Below are positions 25,151 to 33,962 of a DNA stretch of 64,000 nucleotides, piece after piece. The translations under genes and the position numbers were made by a program. The DNA is from Roseiarcus sp963829505 (GTDB lineage: Bacteria; Pseudomonadota; Alphaproteobacteria; Rhizobiales; Beijerinckiaceae), in assembly GCA_963829505.1 (NCBI GenBank), contig CAWHIL010000001.1:310001-374000 (forward strand). The letters are read 5' to 3'. Below the pieces are notes generated by a model. The model made no database searches and had not been told where the DNA came from. It saw only the letters and a program-made list of their open reading frames with translations. Within the stretch, counting starts at the first letter, position 1. Each line of letters opens with the position of its first letter.

Positions 25151-25914
25151 CCGACGTTTCGAAATTCGCCGGCATCGTCGACGAGGCGGCGCGGACCGCC
25201 ACGGCGATCCCGCAGTTCACCGAGAGCGCGCCGCTCACCGTCGCGGACGCCTACGCCATCCAGGCGCTTTCGATCGATCGGCGGCTGAAGCGCGGCGAGA
25301 AGCTTGTCGGCGTGAAAATGGGCCTGACGTCGCGCGCAAAAATGCGGCAGGTCAACGTCGACGAGGTGGTCTGGGGGCGGCTCACCGACGCCATGCGGCT
25401 CGAGGAGGGCGCGTCCCTGGCGCGCAGCCGCTACGTGCATCCGCGAATCGAGCCCGAGCTCGCCTTCCTTCTCAAAGCGCCGCTGACGGGAGAGGTCACC
25501 GCCGCCGAGGCGATCGCTGCGGTGGGCGCGATTGCGCCGGCAATGGAGATCATCGATTCGCGCTACCAGAACTTCAAGTTCGCGCTGCCCGACGTAATCG
25601 CCGACAATTCCTCGTCGTCCGGCTTCGTGGTCGGCGACTGGTCGTCGCCGAACCAGGACTTTTCCAACCTGGGCCTCGTCATGGAGGTCGACGGCCGGCC
25701 GGTCGAGATCGGCTCGACCGCGGCCATTCTTGGCAACCCGTCGCGCTCTCTGGTCGCCGCGGCAAGGCTCGCAGGCGCCGCGCTCGGCAGGCTCGAAGCG
25801 GGCTGGATCGTTCTCGCAGGCGGCGCCACCGCCGCCCACGCGCTCAAGGTCGGCGAGCGCGTGCGTCTCAGCATGCAGAATCTCGGATCGGTTTCGATCC
25901 GCGTCACGGAGTAG
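25147..25914 (+). CDS. dmpH: 4-Oxalocrotonate decarboxylase
   Basis: 255 aa, same fold as DmpE. Segments VGVKMGLTSRAKMRQVNVDE, HPRIEPELAFLLKAPL (metal-binding Glu residues) and EIIDSRYQNFKFALPDVIAD match the decarboxylase branch better than the hydratase. With Mg2+ it decarboxylates the keto tautomer of 4-oxalocrotonate to 2-oxopent-4-enoate, normally in a complex with DmpE. The start overlaps the dmpG stop (ATGA at 25147). Confidence 0.9.
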   Translation: MTDVSKFAGIVDEAARTATAIPQFTESAPLTVADAYAIQALSIDRRLKRGEKLVGVKMGLTSRAKMRQVNVDEVVWGRLTDAMRLEEGASLARSRYVHPRIEPELAFLLKAPLTGEVTAAEAIAAVGAIAPAMEIIDSRYQNFKFALPDVIADNSSSSGFVVGDWSSPNQDFSNLGLVMEVDGRPVEIGSTAAILGNPSRSLVAAARLAGAALGRLEAGWIVLAGGATAAHALKVGERVRLSMQNLGSVSIRVTE

Positions 25915-25919
25915 GCAAG

Positions 25920-26120
25920 ATGCCCATCGTCGAGATCACCATGATCGAAGGGCGGACGCCCGAGGCGAAGCGTCGCCTGATCGCCCGCGTGACCGACGCC
26001 ATCGAGGAATTGATCGCCGCGCCGCGCGAATCGGTTCGCGTCATTCTGCGGGAGATCCCTGCGCTGCACTTCGGCGCCGGGGGAAAGACCAAGGAAAAGG
26101 CGGAGACGCCGTCCGCGTGA
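25920..26120 (+). CDS. dmpI: 4-Oxalocrotonate tautomerase
   Basis: 66 aa from the ATG at 25920, five bases after the dmpH stop. After removal of the initiator Met, Pro1 is the catalytic base (MPIVEITMIEGRTPEAKRRL). Arg residues at EGR and in ESVRVILRE correspond to the substrate-binding arginines. It isomerises the enol to the keto form of 4-oxalocrotonate as a hexamer of small subunits. It closes the meta-pathway block. Confidence 0.93.
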   Translation: MPIVEITMIEGRTPEAKRRLIARVTDAIEELIAAPRESVRVILREIPALHFGAGGKTKEKAETPSA

Positions 26121-26171
26121 CGGCAGCTGCTCAGAGGCTTCGAAAGACTGAAAATCAGGGAGGGTAAAGCG

Positions 26172-27441
26172 ATGAAAACACTTCACGTCGGCCGACGTAC
26201 ATTCCTCAGGAGCGGCGCCGCGGCGCTCGCCGCGACCGCGCTACCGCGCGTCGCATTCGCCGCGCCGAAGACCATCAAGATCGGCCTCGTCGCGCCGCTG
26301 ACCGGGCCGCTTGCGATCTTCACCGAGCAGTTGCCGTGGACGCTCGATCAGATCAAAGCGTTCACCGGCGGCCAGCTCGACATCGGCGGCACGAAGCATC
26401 CGCTCGAGATCGTCGTACGCGACAGCCAGTCGAATCCGAACCGCGCCGCGGAGGTAGCGAAAGGCCTCATCCTGCAGGACAAGGTCGATCTCATGACGAC
26501 CTTCGCCACGCCGGAGACCGTCAACCCGGTCGCCGACCAGTGCGAGGTGTCGGGTGTGCCGTGCCTCAGCAACGACTGCCCGCTCGAGCCTTATTTCTTC
26601 GGCCGCAATGGCGATCCGAAGAAAGGCTTCGACTGGACGTACAACTATTTCTTCAGCGCCGTGAACATGGCCGAAGCCTATTACGACGCTTGGGACCAGG
26701 TTCCGACCAACAAGGTTGTCGGCGCGCTGTGGCCGAACGACAACGACGGGCTTGCCTTCTCGAAGATCTTCACAGGGATGGCCGAGAAGCGCGGTTACAG
26801 GATTGTCGATCCGGGCCGCTTCGACCTGCCCTCGGGCAACTACAGCGCCCAGATCGCGGCCTTCAAGTCGGCCGGCGCCGAGATCGTCGCGGGCGTCCTG
26901 CCGCCGCCCGAGTTCACTGCCTTCATGAGCGCGGCGGCCCAGCAGAGCCTCAAGCCGAAGGTCATCTCGATGGCCAAGGCGACGGAGTTCCCGGCCGCGA
27001 TCGCGCCGCTCGGACCCCGTGCGGAAGGCTTGTCGGTGGAAGTCTGGTGGTCGCCGACCAGCCCGTTCAAATCGGGCCTCACCGGCGTCTCCTCGCAGGA
27101 ATTGTCGGACGCTTATGAAAAGGCGACCGGCAAGCAGACGTCGATGACGCTCGGCTTCCGTCATGCGCTGTTCGAGACGGCGTTTGACGCATTGAAGCGC
27201 GCCCAGAAGCTGGACGATCCGGAGTTCGATCCGTTACGCCATCTCCAGCATGGACTACGCTTCGATCGTCGGCCCGATCAACTTCAAGAAGGGACCCTAC
27301 CCGAACACCTGCGCGACGCCGCTCGTGATCGGCCAGTGGAAGAAGGGGACGAAATTCCCGTTCGACCTCGTCGTCGTCTCAAACAACACCGCGCCAATGG
27401 TGCCGCTCGGCGGCAAGATGCAGCCGATCGCCTATGGCTGA
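26172..27441 (+). CDS. ABC-importer substrate-binding protein (branched-chain/aromatic type); one apparent +1 frameshift
   Basis: About 422 aa after removing one base. A twin-arginine-like start (GRRTFLRSGAAALAATALPR) leads to a periplasmic-binding-protein type 1 fold (IKIGLVAPLTGPLAIFTE). The frame breaks at DDPEF near 27225; one base less in GAGTTC (27222-27227) gives DDPESIRYAISSMDYASIVG and runs to the stop at 27441, which overlaps the next gene by 8 bp as expected for a coupled operon. The family binds amino acids, aromatics or carboxylates. Placement right after dmpI suggests an aromatic ligand such as phenol-derived or benzoate-like compounds, but this is inference. Confidence 0.83.
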
Positions 27442-28195
27442 CGACCTACAGGAAGCCTTTTCCGCCAAGCGCCCGGCGGAAGGACCCATGTTGGCCCTCA
27501 AGGACGTGTCGCGCCGCTTCGGCGGGCTTCGCGTCATCGAGGAACTGAACCTGACCGTCGCCCAAGGCGAAATCCTTGGCGTGCTCGGTCCCAACGGCGC
27601 CGGCAAGTCGACCCTGTTCAACCTCGTCGCCGGCGTCCTGCCGCCGAACGAGGGGTCGATCGCCTTCATGGGCCGCGACGTCACGACGATGAAAGTGTGG
27701 CTTCGCCGACGGCTCGGCATCGGCCGGACCTACCAGGTGCCGAAGCCGTTTTCGCACATGAGCGTCTTCGAGAACGTGTTGGTCGCCGCCACTCACGGCG
27801 GCGGCCTTTCCATCGCCGCGGGACGGCGCGAGGCCATGGAGGCGCTCGAGCTCACAGGTCTCTCGGCGCTCGTCGCGAAGCCCGCCGGCGCGCTCTCGCT
27901 TCTCAATCTCAAGCGGCTGGAACTCGCCAAGGCCGTCGCCGCCAAGCCGAAGCTTCTCTTGCTCGACGAGATCGCGGGCGGTCTCACTGACGCCGAATGC
28001 GACGATCTGCTCGCCATCCTGTCGGCGATCCACGGCGAGGGCGCAACGATCGTCTGGGTCGAGCACGTGATCCACGCGCTGAAACGGATCGCGAGCCGGC
28101 TCGCGGTTCTTCACTTCGGGGCGATCATCTGCGAGGGCGCGCCAGACGCGGTGCTCGCCGACGAGCGCGTGCGGGAGGTCTACCTTGGCGCGTGA
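27434..28195 (+). CDS. ABC-importer ATPase (LivG-like)
   Basis: 253 aa. Walker A GPNGAGKSTLFNLVAG (about 54-69), LSLLNLKRLELAKAVA in place of a strict LSGGQ signature, Walker B LLLLDEIAGGL and the H-loop in VWVEHVIHAL. This is the LivG-type nucleotide-binding subunit that pairs with the LivF-like protein. The signature LSLLNLKRLEL departs from the LSGGQ consensus (LivG proteins usually read LSYGQQRRLEIARAL); the Ser is kept but the Gly is not. It overlaps the binding-protein stop. Confidence 0.9.
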   Translation: MADDLQEAFSAKRPAEGPMLALKDVSRRFGGLRVIEELNLTVAQGEILGVLGPNGAGKSTLFNLVAGVLPPNEGSIAFMGRDVTTMKVWLRRRLGIGRTYQVPKPFSHMSVFENVLVAATHGGGLSIAAGRREAMEALELTGLSALVAKPAGALSLLNLKRLELAKAVAAKPKLLLLDEIAGGLTDAECDDLLAILSAIHGEGATIVWVEHVIHALKRIASRLAVLHFGAIICEGAPDAVLADERVREVYLGA

Positions 28196-28200
28196 GGGGT

Positions 28201-28303
28201 TCGTCGTGATCGCGGGCAAAGCGAAACGACCCAGGGAACGAGGCGCGGTGGCGCCCGCTCTGACTCGCCACATCGCTTCGCTCCTCGCGACGACGTCGCT
28301 TGC
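28201..28303. repeat. Palindromic REP-like element inside the ABC operon
   Basis: The 120-bp gap between the two ATPase genes carries arms resembling CGTCGTCGCGAGGAGCGAAGCGA in inverted orientation (left near 28204, right near 28273-28300). A related element lies at 40431-40592. Such GCGAAGCGA repeats are widely scattered in alphaproteobacterial genomes between genes. It separates livG-like from livF-like, which are usually contiguous. Confidence 0.5.
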
Positions 28304-28315
28304 ACGGCGCGCACC

Positions 28316-29023
28316 GTGACTTCTGCCCCCCTCCTCTCAGTCGAAAAGCTCAGCGTCTTCTACGACGCGTTCCAGGCCGTGCATGACGTGGACCTTGCGG
28401 TTGGCGAGGGCGAGATCGTATCGATCATCGGCGCGAACGGCGCCGGCAAATCGTCCTTCCTCAAGGCGCTCGTGCGGCAGGCCGGCCGCGTAACGGGCGC
28501 CGCCCGCTTCGACGGCGAGGATCTCTCAGGCCTCGAGACGCGCGACATCGTCGCCAGGGGAATTGCCCTCGTCCCCGAGGGCCGCAAGCTCTTCGCTTCG
28601 CTCACCGTGTTCGAGAACCTGCGCATCGGCTGGGAGCTCGGCCGCAAGGGCGAGATCGGATTCGAGCAAGTCTACGAATGGTTCCCGGTGCTTGTGGAGC
28701 GGCGCGACAGCCATGCGCGCGAATTGTCGGGAGGCCAGCAGCAGATGGTCGCGCTCGGCCGGGCGCTGCTCGCCAATCCCCGCCTCCTGCTTTGCGACGA
28801 GATCAGCCTCGGCCTTGCGCCGCGCGTCGTCAACGAACTCTACGAGATCATACCCCGCATCCGGGAGCGGGGCGTCGCGGTGATCGTCGTCGAGCAGGAC
28901 ATTACGCGCTCGCTCGCTGTCGCCGACCGCTTCTACTGCTTCCTCGAGGGTGAGGTGTCGCTCTCGGGGCGCCCGGAGGACGCCGACCGCGACACCATCA
29001 TGCAACACTATTTCGGCGGGTGA
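28316..29023 (+). CDS. ABC-importer ATPase (LivF-like)
   Basis: 235 aa, GTG start at 28316. Walker A GANGAGKSSFLKAL (about 42-55), Q-loop region VPEGRKLFASLTV, signature ARELSGGQQQMVALGRAL, Walker B LLCDEISLGL and switch EQDITRSL. It is the second ATPase of the branched-chain-type importer, about the length of LivF. The stop overlaps the permease start. Confidence 0.92.
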   Translation: MTSAPLLSVEKLSVFYDAFQAVHDVDLAVGEGEIVSIIGANGAGKSSFLKALVRQAGRVTGAARFDGEDLSGLETRDIVARGIALVPEGRKLFASLTVFENLRIGWELGRKGEIGFEQVYEWFPVLVERRDSHARELSGGQQQMVALGRALLANPRLLLCDEISLGLAPRVVNELYEIIPRIRERGVAVIVVEQDITRSLAVADRFYCFLEGEVSLSGRPEDADRDTIMQHYFGG

Positions 29024-29892
29024 CCGGCATGGCCGCGACGATCCTCAACCTTCTCGTCCAGGGCGTGCTGATCGGCGGGCTCTATGCCCTGTTCGCGCTC
29101 GGCCTGTCGCTGTCGCTGGGCGTCATGCGCTTCGTCAACATCGCCCACGGCGACATGATCGTCCTGTTCTCGTTCGTGCTGCTCTCGCTGACCGGCTTGC
29201 TCGGCTGGTCGCCGTTCCTGGTCGCTCTCATTCTCACCCCCGTGGCGTTCGGGGCGGGCTACGTGCTGCAGCGCTTCCTTCTCCAGCGCGTCGTCGGCAA
29301 GGGCATCCTGCCGATCCTGCTGGTGACCTTCGGCCTGTCGATCATCATCCAGAACGGCCTGCTCGAAGCCTACGGACCAAACACGCAGAAGCTCATGGGC
29401 GGCGCTGTCGAGCTTGCCGCCTTCCGCGTCGGCCCGATCGACGTCGGCGTCTATCCGCTCCTCGTCTTCCTGCTGGCGGTCGGCCTGATCGGCGGGCTCG
29501 ACGGCTTTCTCTACCGCACCTCGATAGGAGCTCGCATCCGCGCCGTCAGCGACGATCCCGTCGCCGCCGATCTCATCGGTCTGAGTGCAAGCCGCGTCTA
29601 TCCGATCGCTATGGGCCTCGTCGCCCTGACGATGATGGCGGCGGCGGCCTGCATGTCCGTCTGGACCAATTTCGATCCGTCGATCGGCCCGTCGCGACTG
29701 CTTGCGGCCTTCGAGGCGGTGGTGCTTGGCGGCCTCGGCAGCCTGTGGGGCACGCTTGCGGGCGGCGTCATCATCGGGATCGCGCAGAATTTCGGCTCGC
29801 AGATCGACGCCTCCTGGCAAATTCTGGCGCAGCACCTCGTCTTCCTCGCCGCGCTCGTGCTCAGGCCGCAGGGCCTGTTCGCCAAGGGCTGA
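29020..29892 (+). CDS. ABC-importer permease (LivH-like)
   Basis: 290 aa with about eight hydrophobic segments; GTG start at 29020 overlapping the preceding stop (an ATG at 29029 is possible). The LivH signature region near the C-terminus reads AFEAVVLGGLGSLWGTLAGG, and the N-terminus LIGGLYALFALGLSLSLGVM is diagnostic of this family. It forms half of the inner-membrane channel. Confidence 0.92.
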   Translation: MTGMAATILNLLVQGVLIGGLYALFALGLSLSLGVMRFVNIAHGDMIVLFSFVLLSLTGLLGWSPFLVALILTPVAFGAGYVLQRFLLQRVVGKGILPILLVTFGLSIIIQNGLLEAYGPNTQKLMGGAVELAAFRVGPIDVGVYPLLVFLLAVGLIGGLDGFLYRTSIGARIRAVSDDPVAADLIGLSASRVYPIAMGLVALTMMAAAACMSVWTNFDPSIGPSRLLAAFEAVVLGGLGSLWGTLAGGVIIGIAQNFGSQIDASWQILAQHLVFLAALVLRPQGLFAKG

Positions 29893-29896
29893 AGCG

Positions 29897-30970
29897 ATGG
29901 CGACCGCGTCAAGACCCATCATCATCGCCGCCCGCACCCTCCTTGCCGCAGCGGTCCTGGGCTGCCTTGCCGGGCCTTGGCTGCTCGATCCCAATTCGCT
30001 GACCGTGCTGACCGAATTTTTCGTCGTGCTGACACTCGCCTTGATGTGGAACCTGCTCGCCGGCTTCGCCGACATCATCTCGGTCGGCCAGCAGGGATTT
30101 GTCGGCGTCGGGGCGTATGCGTTCTTTGGCTTCACGGCGCTCGCTCACATGAACGTCTGGCTCGCAGCGCCGCTTGCGGCACTGACGACGCTCGTCATCG
30201 CCGTGCCGGTCATGGCGGTGATCTTTCGGCTTCGAACCGCCTATCTCGCGGTCGGCACCTGGGTCGCGGCCGACGTCCTGATGCTGATCGCCGGCAAGCT
30301 TCCTGGTTTCGGCGGGGGCTCCGGCACGAGCGTGCCGATCCCCGTCGTCAAGCAGTTCGGCGCCCGCCTCGGCGACCGGATCGACCTCTTCTACGCGATG
30401 AGCTTCGGCCTCGCGCTGATCGCGTTCGCGGCGACCTGGGCGCTTCTGCGGTCGCGGGTGGGTCTCGGCCTCACCGCCATGCGCGACAACGAGGAGGCCG
30501 CGGGTTCGGCTGGGGTCAATCTCGTCAAGACGCGGATCCTCTGCTTCCTTTGGACCGCGCCGTTCCTTGGCCTCGCCGGCGTGATGACCGCGCTCGAGAA
30601 GTTGCGCGTCGCGCCCTCCGCTTCCTTCAACATCACCGACTGGACGATCGACATCATCTTCATCGTGGTGATCGGCGGCATCGGCAGCCTCGAAGGCCCG
30701 ATCATCGGCGCAATCCTGTTCTTCGTGCTGCGCCAGTGGCTCGCAGATTTCGGCGCCTGGTACCTGATCCTGCTCGGCGTCATTTCCATCGCCGTCATCC
30801 TGTTTGAACCGAAGGGTCTCTGGGGCGCTTGCAGGCGGCTCGGAATGTCCGACGTTCTGCCTGCTGGCCACACGCCGGGGTCGGAGCCGGATCCCGCGGT
30901 CCTGGCGAGCCGGGCGCTCGGCGCCGCGGCCTCGACGCCCGACCAGGCGGCCCCGGCGCCGGGCGAATGA
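29897..30970 (+). CDS. ABC-importer permease (LivM-like)
   Basis: 357 aa from the ATG at 29897, four bases after the previous stop; the open frame starts earlier but overlaps livH. About nine membrane segments; family motifs NLLAGFADIISVGQQGFVG (about 44-62) and VVIGGIGSLEGPIIGA (about 258-273). The last ~45 residues are a hydrophilic Ala/Pro-rich extension not needed for transport. It completes the importer: binding protein, two ATPases and two permeases. Confidence 0.92.
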   Translation: MATASRPIIIAARTLLAAAVLGCLAGPWLLDPNSLTVLTEFFVVLTLALMWNLLAGFADIISVGQQGFVGVGAYAFFGFTALAHMNVWLAAPLAALTTLVIAVPVMAVIFRLRTAYLAVGTWVAADVLMLIAGKLPGFGGGSGTSVPIPVVKQFGARLGDRIDLFYAMSFGLALIAFAATWALLRSRVGLGLTAMRDNEEAAGSAGVNLVKTRILCFLWTAPFLGLAGVMTALEKLRVAPSASFNITDWTIDIIFIVVIGGIGSLEGPIIGAILFFVLRQWLADFGAWYLILLGVISIAVILFEPKGLWGACRRLGMSDVLPAGHTPGSEPDPAVLASRALGAAASTPDQAAPAPGE

Positions 30971-31001
30971 CAACGGCGTCTCGTCGCGGGAGCGATCCTC
31001 G

Positions 31002-31988
31002 ATGAAGATTATCGTTGTCGGCGCGACCGGATATATCGGCTCGGCGGCGGCGCGCGCGTTCCGGCAGGATGGCCACTCGGTGATCGGGCTCGCGCGTTCC
31101 CGCGCCGCTTCTCAGCATCTTCATGCCGCAGGTTTCGAGTCTCATCCGGGAGACTTTCGCGATCCGCCGAGCCTCGCGCGCGCCGCGGAGGCGATCGACC
31201 CCGAGGCCGTGGTGGTCATCGCCAGCGCTGGCGGCGGACTCGGCGACGCCTCGGCGTTCAACGCCGATCGTTCGGCCGTCCAGGCGATTGCAGCAGCCTT
31301 GCAGGGACGCGGCAAGACCTTGATCTTCACGAGCGGTTCGGCCGTGTTCGGCCTGTTCGCCGGCGGCGAGCGCGCCGAACCGGCATTCGCCGAGGATGCC
31401 GCGGTGCCGCTTCCGCGGGATGTCTTCGCGCCGCTGTCAGCAGGCGTCGCCGAGCCGTTCGTCAGCGACCATGCCATCGCGATCGGCGCGCGCGTCGAGG
31501 CGGAGCGGGCGACGCTGACAGCCGCGGGCGTACGCGGCATCGTGGTCCGTCCGGGCAACGTCTGGGGATACGGCGGCAGCGTCGACATTCCGAAATATAT
31601 CGAACTTGCGCGCGCAAACGGCGTCGCCCCGCACTGGGGCTCGGGCGAAACGACGCATGGTTACGTGCATCGCGACGATCTGGTCGAACTCTATCGCCAT
31701 ACAGTTGTGCACGGACGCGCGGGCGGGATCTACCATGCCGTCTCGGAGGAGGCGAGCCAGCGGGAGCTTGGGCTGGCGATAGGGCGAATGCTCGGCGCGG
31801 GCCCGCGAACCGAGCGCGTTTCACTCGAACGGATGGCGAAGCTCGGCGGCGTGCGCGGCGTTCGGCTGAGCATCAACAAGCGTCTCTCGGCTGAGCGCAC
31901 CCGCGCCGAACTCGGCTGGTCGCCGAAGCGTCTCGGCGTCGTCGCCGACGTCGAGTTCGGTTCATACGCTTCGCCGCCGCAGGGCTGA
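31002..31988 (+). CDS. NAD(P)-dependent epimerase/dehydratase family protein
   Basis: 328 aa from the ATG at 31002. The Rossmann nucleotide-binding motif is VVGATGYIGSAAARAF (about 5-20). An extended SDR organisation is visible, but the usual YxxxK catalytic motif is replaced around EARVEAERATL, resembling the atypical NmrA/YwnB-like branch. It follows the ABC operon by 31 bp and could be its last gene. Role in aromatic catabolism is not evident; it may instead be a redox sensor or a housekeeping enzyme. Confidence 0.7.
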   Translation: MKIIVVGATGYIGSAAARAFRQDGHSVIGLARSRAASQHLHAAGFESHPGDFRDPPSLARAAEAIDPEAVVVIASAGGGLGDASAFNADRSAVQAIAAALQGRGKTLIFTSGSAVFGLFAGGERAEPAFAEDAAVPLPRDVFAPLSAGVAEPFVSDHAIAIGARVEAERATLTAAGVRGIVVRPGNVWGYGGSVDIPKYIELARANGVAPHWGSGETTHGYVHRDDLVELYRHTVVHGRAGGIYHAVSEEASQRELGLAIGRMLGAGPRTERVSLERMAKLGGVRGVRLSINKRLSAERTRAELGWSPKRLGVVADVEFGSYASPPQG

Positions 31989-32103
31989 AGGGCCTGATGC
32001 GCGGGCGGCGCGCGAGAACGAGGCTTGCCCGACCAACGAGAATTGCGAGACGATTGCGCTTGTCGGCTGCGACGGCCGGTCGACTGGTTCGCCTTGCCGC
32101 GGT

Positions 32104-33636
32104 TCAGCTCTGCGAAAGAACGTCGGCGGGGGGCGGGCCCTTCGTCGCGGGCGTAGCCTCGCCCGGCGCCGGCTCCCAGATGTCGCGGAGTTGGCTCATT
32201 CGACCCCGAATGTCGATGGCGGCCCATACCAGCGCAAGCGCCGCATAGACGAAGCAGGCCCCGACGAGAAGCGGAAGCGACCCTCCGCTTCCTCCCACGA
32301 CGAAGGCCAAAACGGACGCGGCCCCGACGAACGCCAACCCGATGAGCGTCGATGACGTGTACGCGTAGCGGCCGGCCTCCGGTCCCCGACGCGCGATGTA
32401 AAACGTCGCGATGAGGCTTGTGACCTCGCCGAGAAGGCGGGCCCCAAGGACCGCGTTGATCGAACGGTCGAGGAACGAGAACGCCACCATGAAGATGAGA
32501 TAGCTCGACGCCAGGACGTTGGACGCCGCGAGCCGCTTCGTGCGCCCGGAGTTCAGCATCACCTCGGTGAACGGCTCCATGCGGACGAACCGGATGTAGG
32601 CGGTCGCTCCTAGGAAGATCATCGCCAGTTGGCCGGCATGGAACTTCTGGCCGAAAACGAGAGTGATGACCGGGCCGGCCAGAAAGATGACGACGCCGGC
32701 GTAAAGGGCGCCGTAAGCAGCGACGAAGCTCGAGGCCGCCCGAACTTCCCGATTGAGCCAGCCCTGCGCCGATGTCGCATGGTAGAATCGGGCAAGGAGC
32801 GTCGTTCCGAGCACGCGCGTTGCGATGTTCAGCGGAACCGTGACCGCCAGCATCACCACGGAATATACCGCCAGCGTTTGAAGGTCGAAAAGCCCCGCCA
32901 CCACAAATCGGTCCGCCGTCTGCGACATCGACAGCCCGAACCCGTTGAAGACGAGCGGATAGCCGAACCGGAAAGCGGCCTTGAACATGGGACTGGTAAA
33001 ATTCACCCGATAGGGAGTGTCGGCGAACAGTCGGCTCGTGAAGAACATTGAAATGTAGAGCGCATAGTACGACGCGATGATGGCGATATGATTCCGGGCA
33101 AAAAACGCAACAACAACCAGGACGACGAGCGAGATTGTCACTGAAATGCCAGTTGATTTTACTTGTGGCCAATATCTGAAGTCCTTTTCCGCCAGCCTGA
33201 CAGAATAGTTCTCCAGCGCGTGAATGAAGATGATCGGAGCCATTGCGGCGAAGCTCATCCAATATTCCGTGAGCGACATCGACGCCGCGACGACGGGGGC
33301 CGCGCACAAGCCAAGGACGCAGACGACAAGGCCTCTCACGATCGCCAGGGCGTGGGCGCTGGCAAGCGCCTCCTCGAACCGCTCCTTTGGGGCGGAATAG
33401 ACAAAACGAAAAACGGAAATGTCGGTCGACAGCTCTAGAAACGTCAGGAAGGCCGTCAGCAGCGAGACGAAGCCGATCTCTCTCAGGGACAGAAGGTGCG
33501 TCAGCGCAAAGATGCGGACGAACGGCATCCCGATTTCGATCCCGCCGACGATCATCAGCGGGTAGCTCTTGCCCAGCTTGTCGAGAATTCGGTATTCGAA
33601 CGGGATCCGCTCGACGATGGCGGAAAAGCGGATCAA
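32104..33636 (-). CDS. Polysaccharide flippase (Wzx/MATE-like)
   Basis: 510 aa with about 12-14 hydrophobic segments spread evenly along the chain and a hydrophilic tail after about 480. The pattern (N-terminal helix pair, central ADRFVVAGLFDLQTLAVYSV, then VLGTTLLARFYH) fits oligosaccharide flippases that move lipid-linked repeat units across the inner membrane. It lies downstream of a polymerase-like gene on the same strand, the usual Wzx/Wzy partnership. The specific polymer is unknown. Confidence 0.75.
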   Translation of the reverse strand: MIRFSAIVERIPFEYRILDKLGKSYPLMIVGGIEIGMPFVRIFALTHLLSLREIGFVSLLTAFLTFLELSTDISVFRFVYSAPKERFEEALASAHALAIVRGLVVCVLGLCAAPVVAASMSLTEYWMSFAAMAPIIFIHALENYSVRLAEKDFRYWPQVKSTGISVTISLVVLVVVAFFARNHIAIIASYYALYISMFFTSRLFADTPYRVNFTSPMFKAAFRFGYPLVFNGFGLSMSQTADRFVVAGLFDLQTLAVYSVVMLAVTVPLNIATRVLGTTLLARFYHATSAQGWLNREVRAASSFVAAYGALYAGVVIFLAGPVITLVFGQKFHAGQLAMIFLGATAYIRFVRMEPFTEVMLNSGRTKRLAASNVLASSYLIFMVAFSFLDRSINAVLGARLLGEVTSLIATFYIARRGPEAGRYAYTSSTLIGLAFVGAASVLAFVVGGSGGSLPLLVGACFVYAALALVWAAIDIRGRMSQLRDIWEPAPGEATPATKGPPPADVLSQS

Positions 33637-33962
33637 GTCACGCGTCCCCAGACCCAGGGCCGGCGGTCGGCGTTCGGTTGCCCAGGACCGGGGCCCCTTC
33701 CGGATACGTATGGGAGTGCAAGCCGGCCAGAGTGTCTGCGACGGGCATCGGCGTGAGTGTCCCCTTCGGCGATGGACGATCCGGCGCGAGCCGAACCGGC
33801 GCCCTCATGGGTCATTTGACGGAATGCCGGACCGCCGGGGCGCCAGCAAACCTGTGTTCCTCCGCCCGGCCCGACATATAACGGTCTCGCGCGAGCAGAT
33901 AAAGCAGGGATTGATCTGAATGCGCCTGTGCCCCGGGCGCTTCCATGCTCTGCCGCGCCGCG
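33637..33962. other. Intergenic region between flippase and polymerase genes
   Basis: 326 bases on the minus-strand side between two same-direction genes. The flippase promoter would lie here. I see no terminator, repeat or open frame with family resemblance. Confidence 0.35.
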
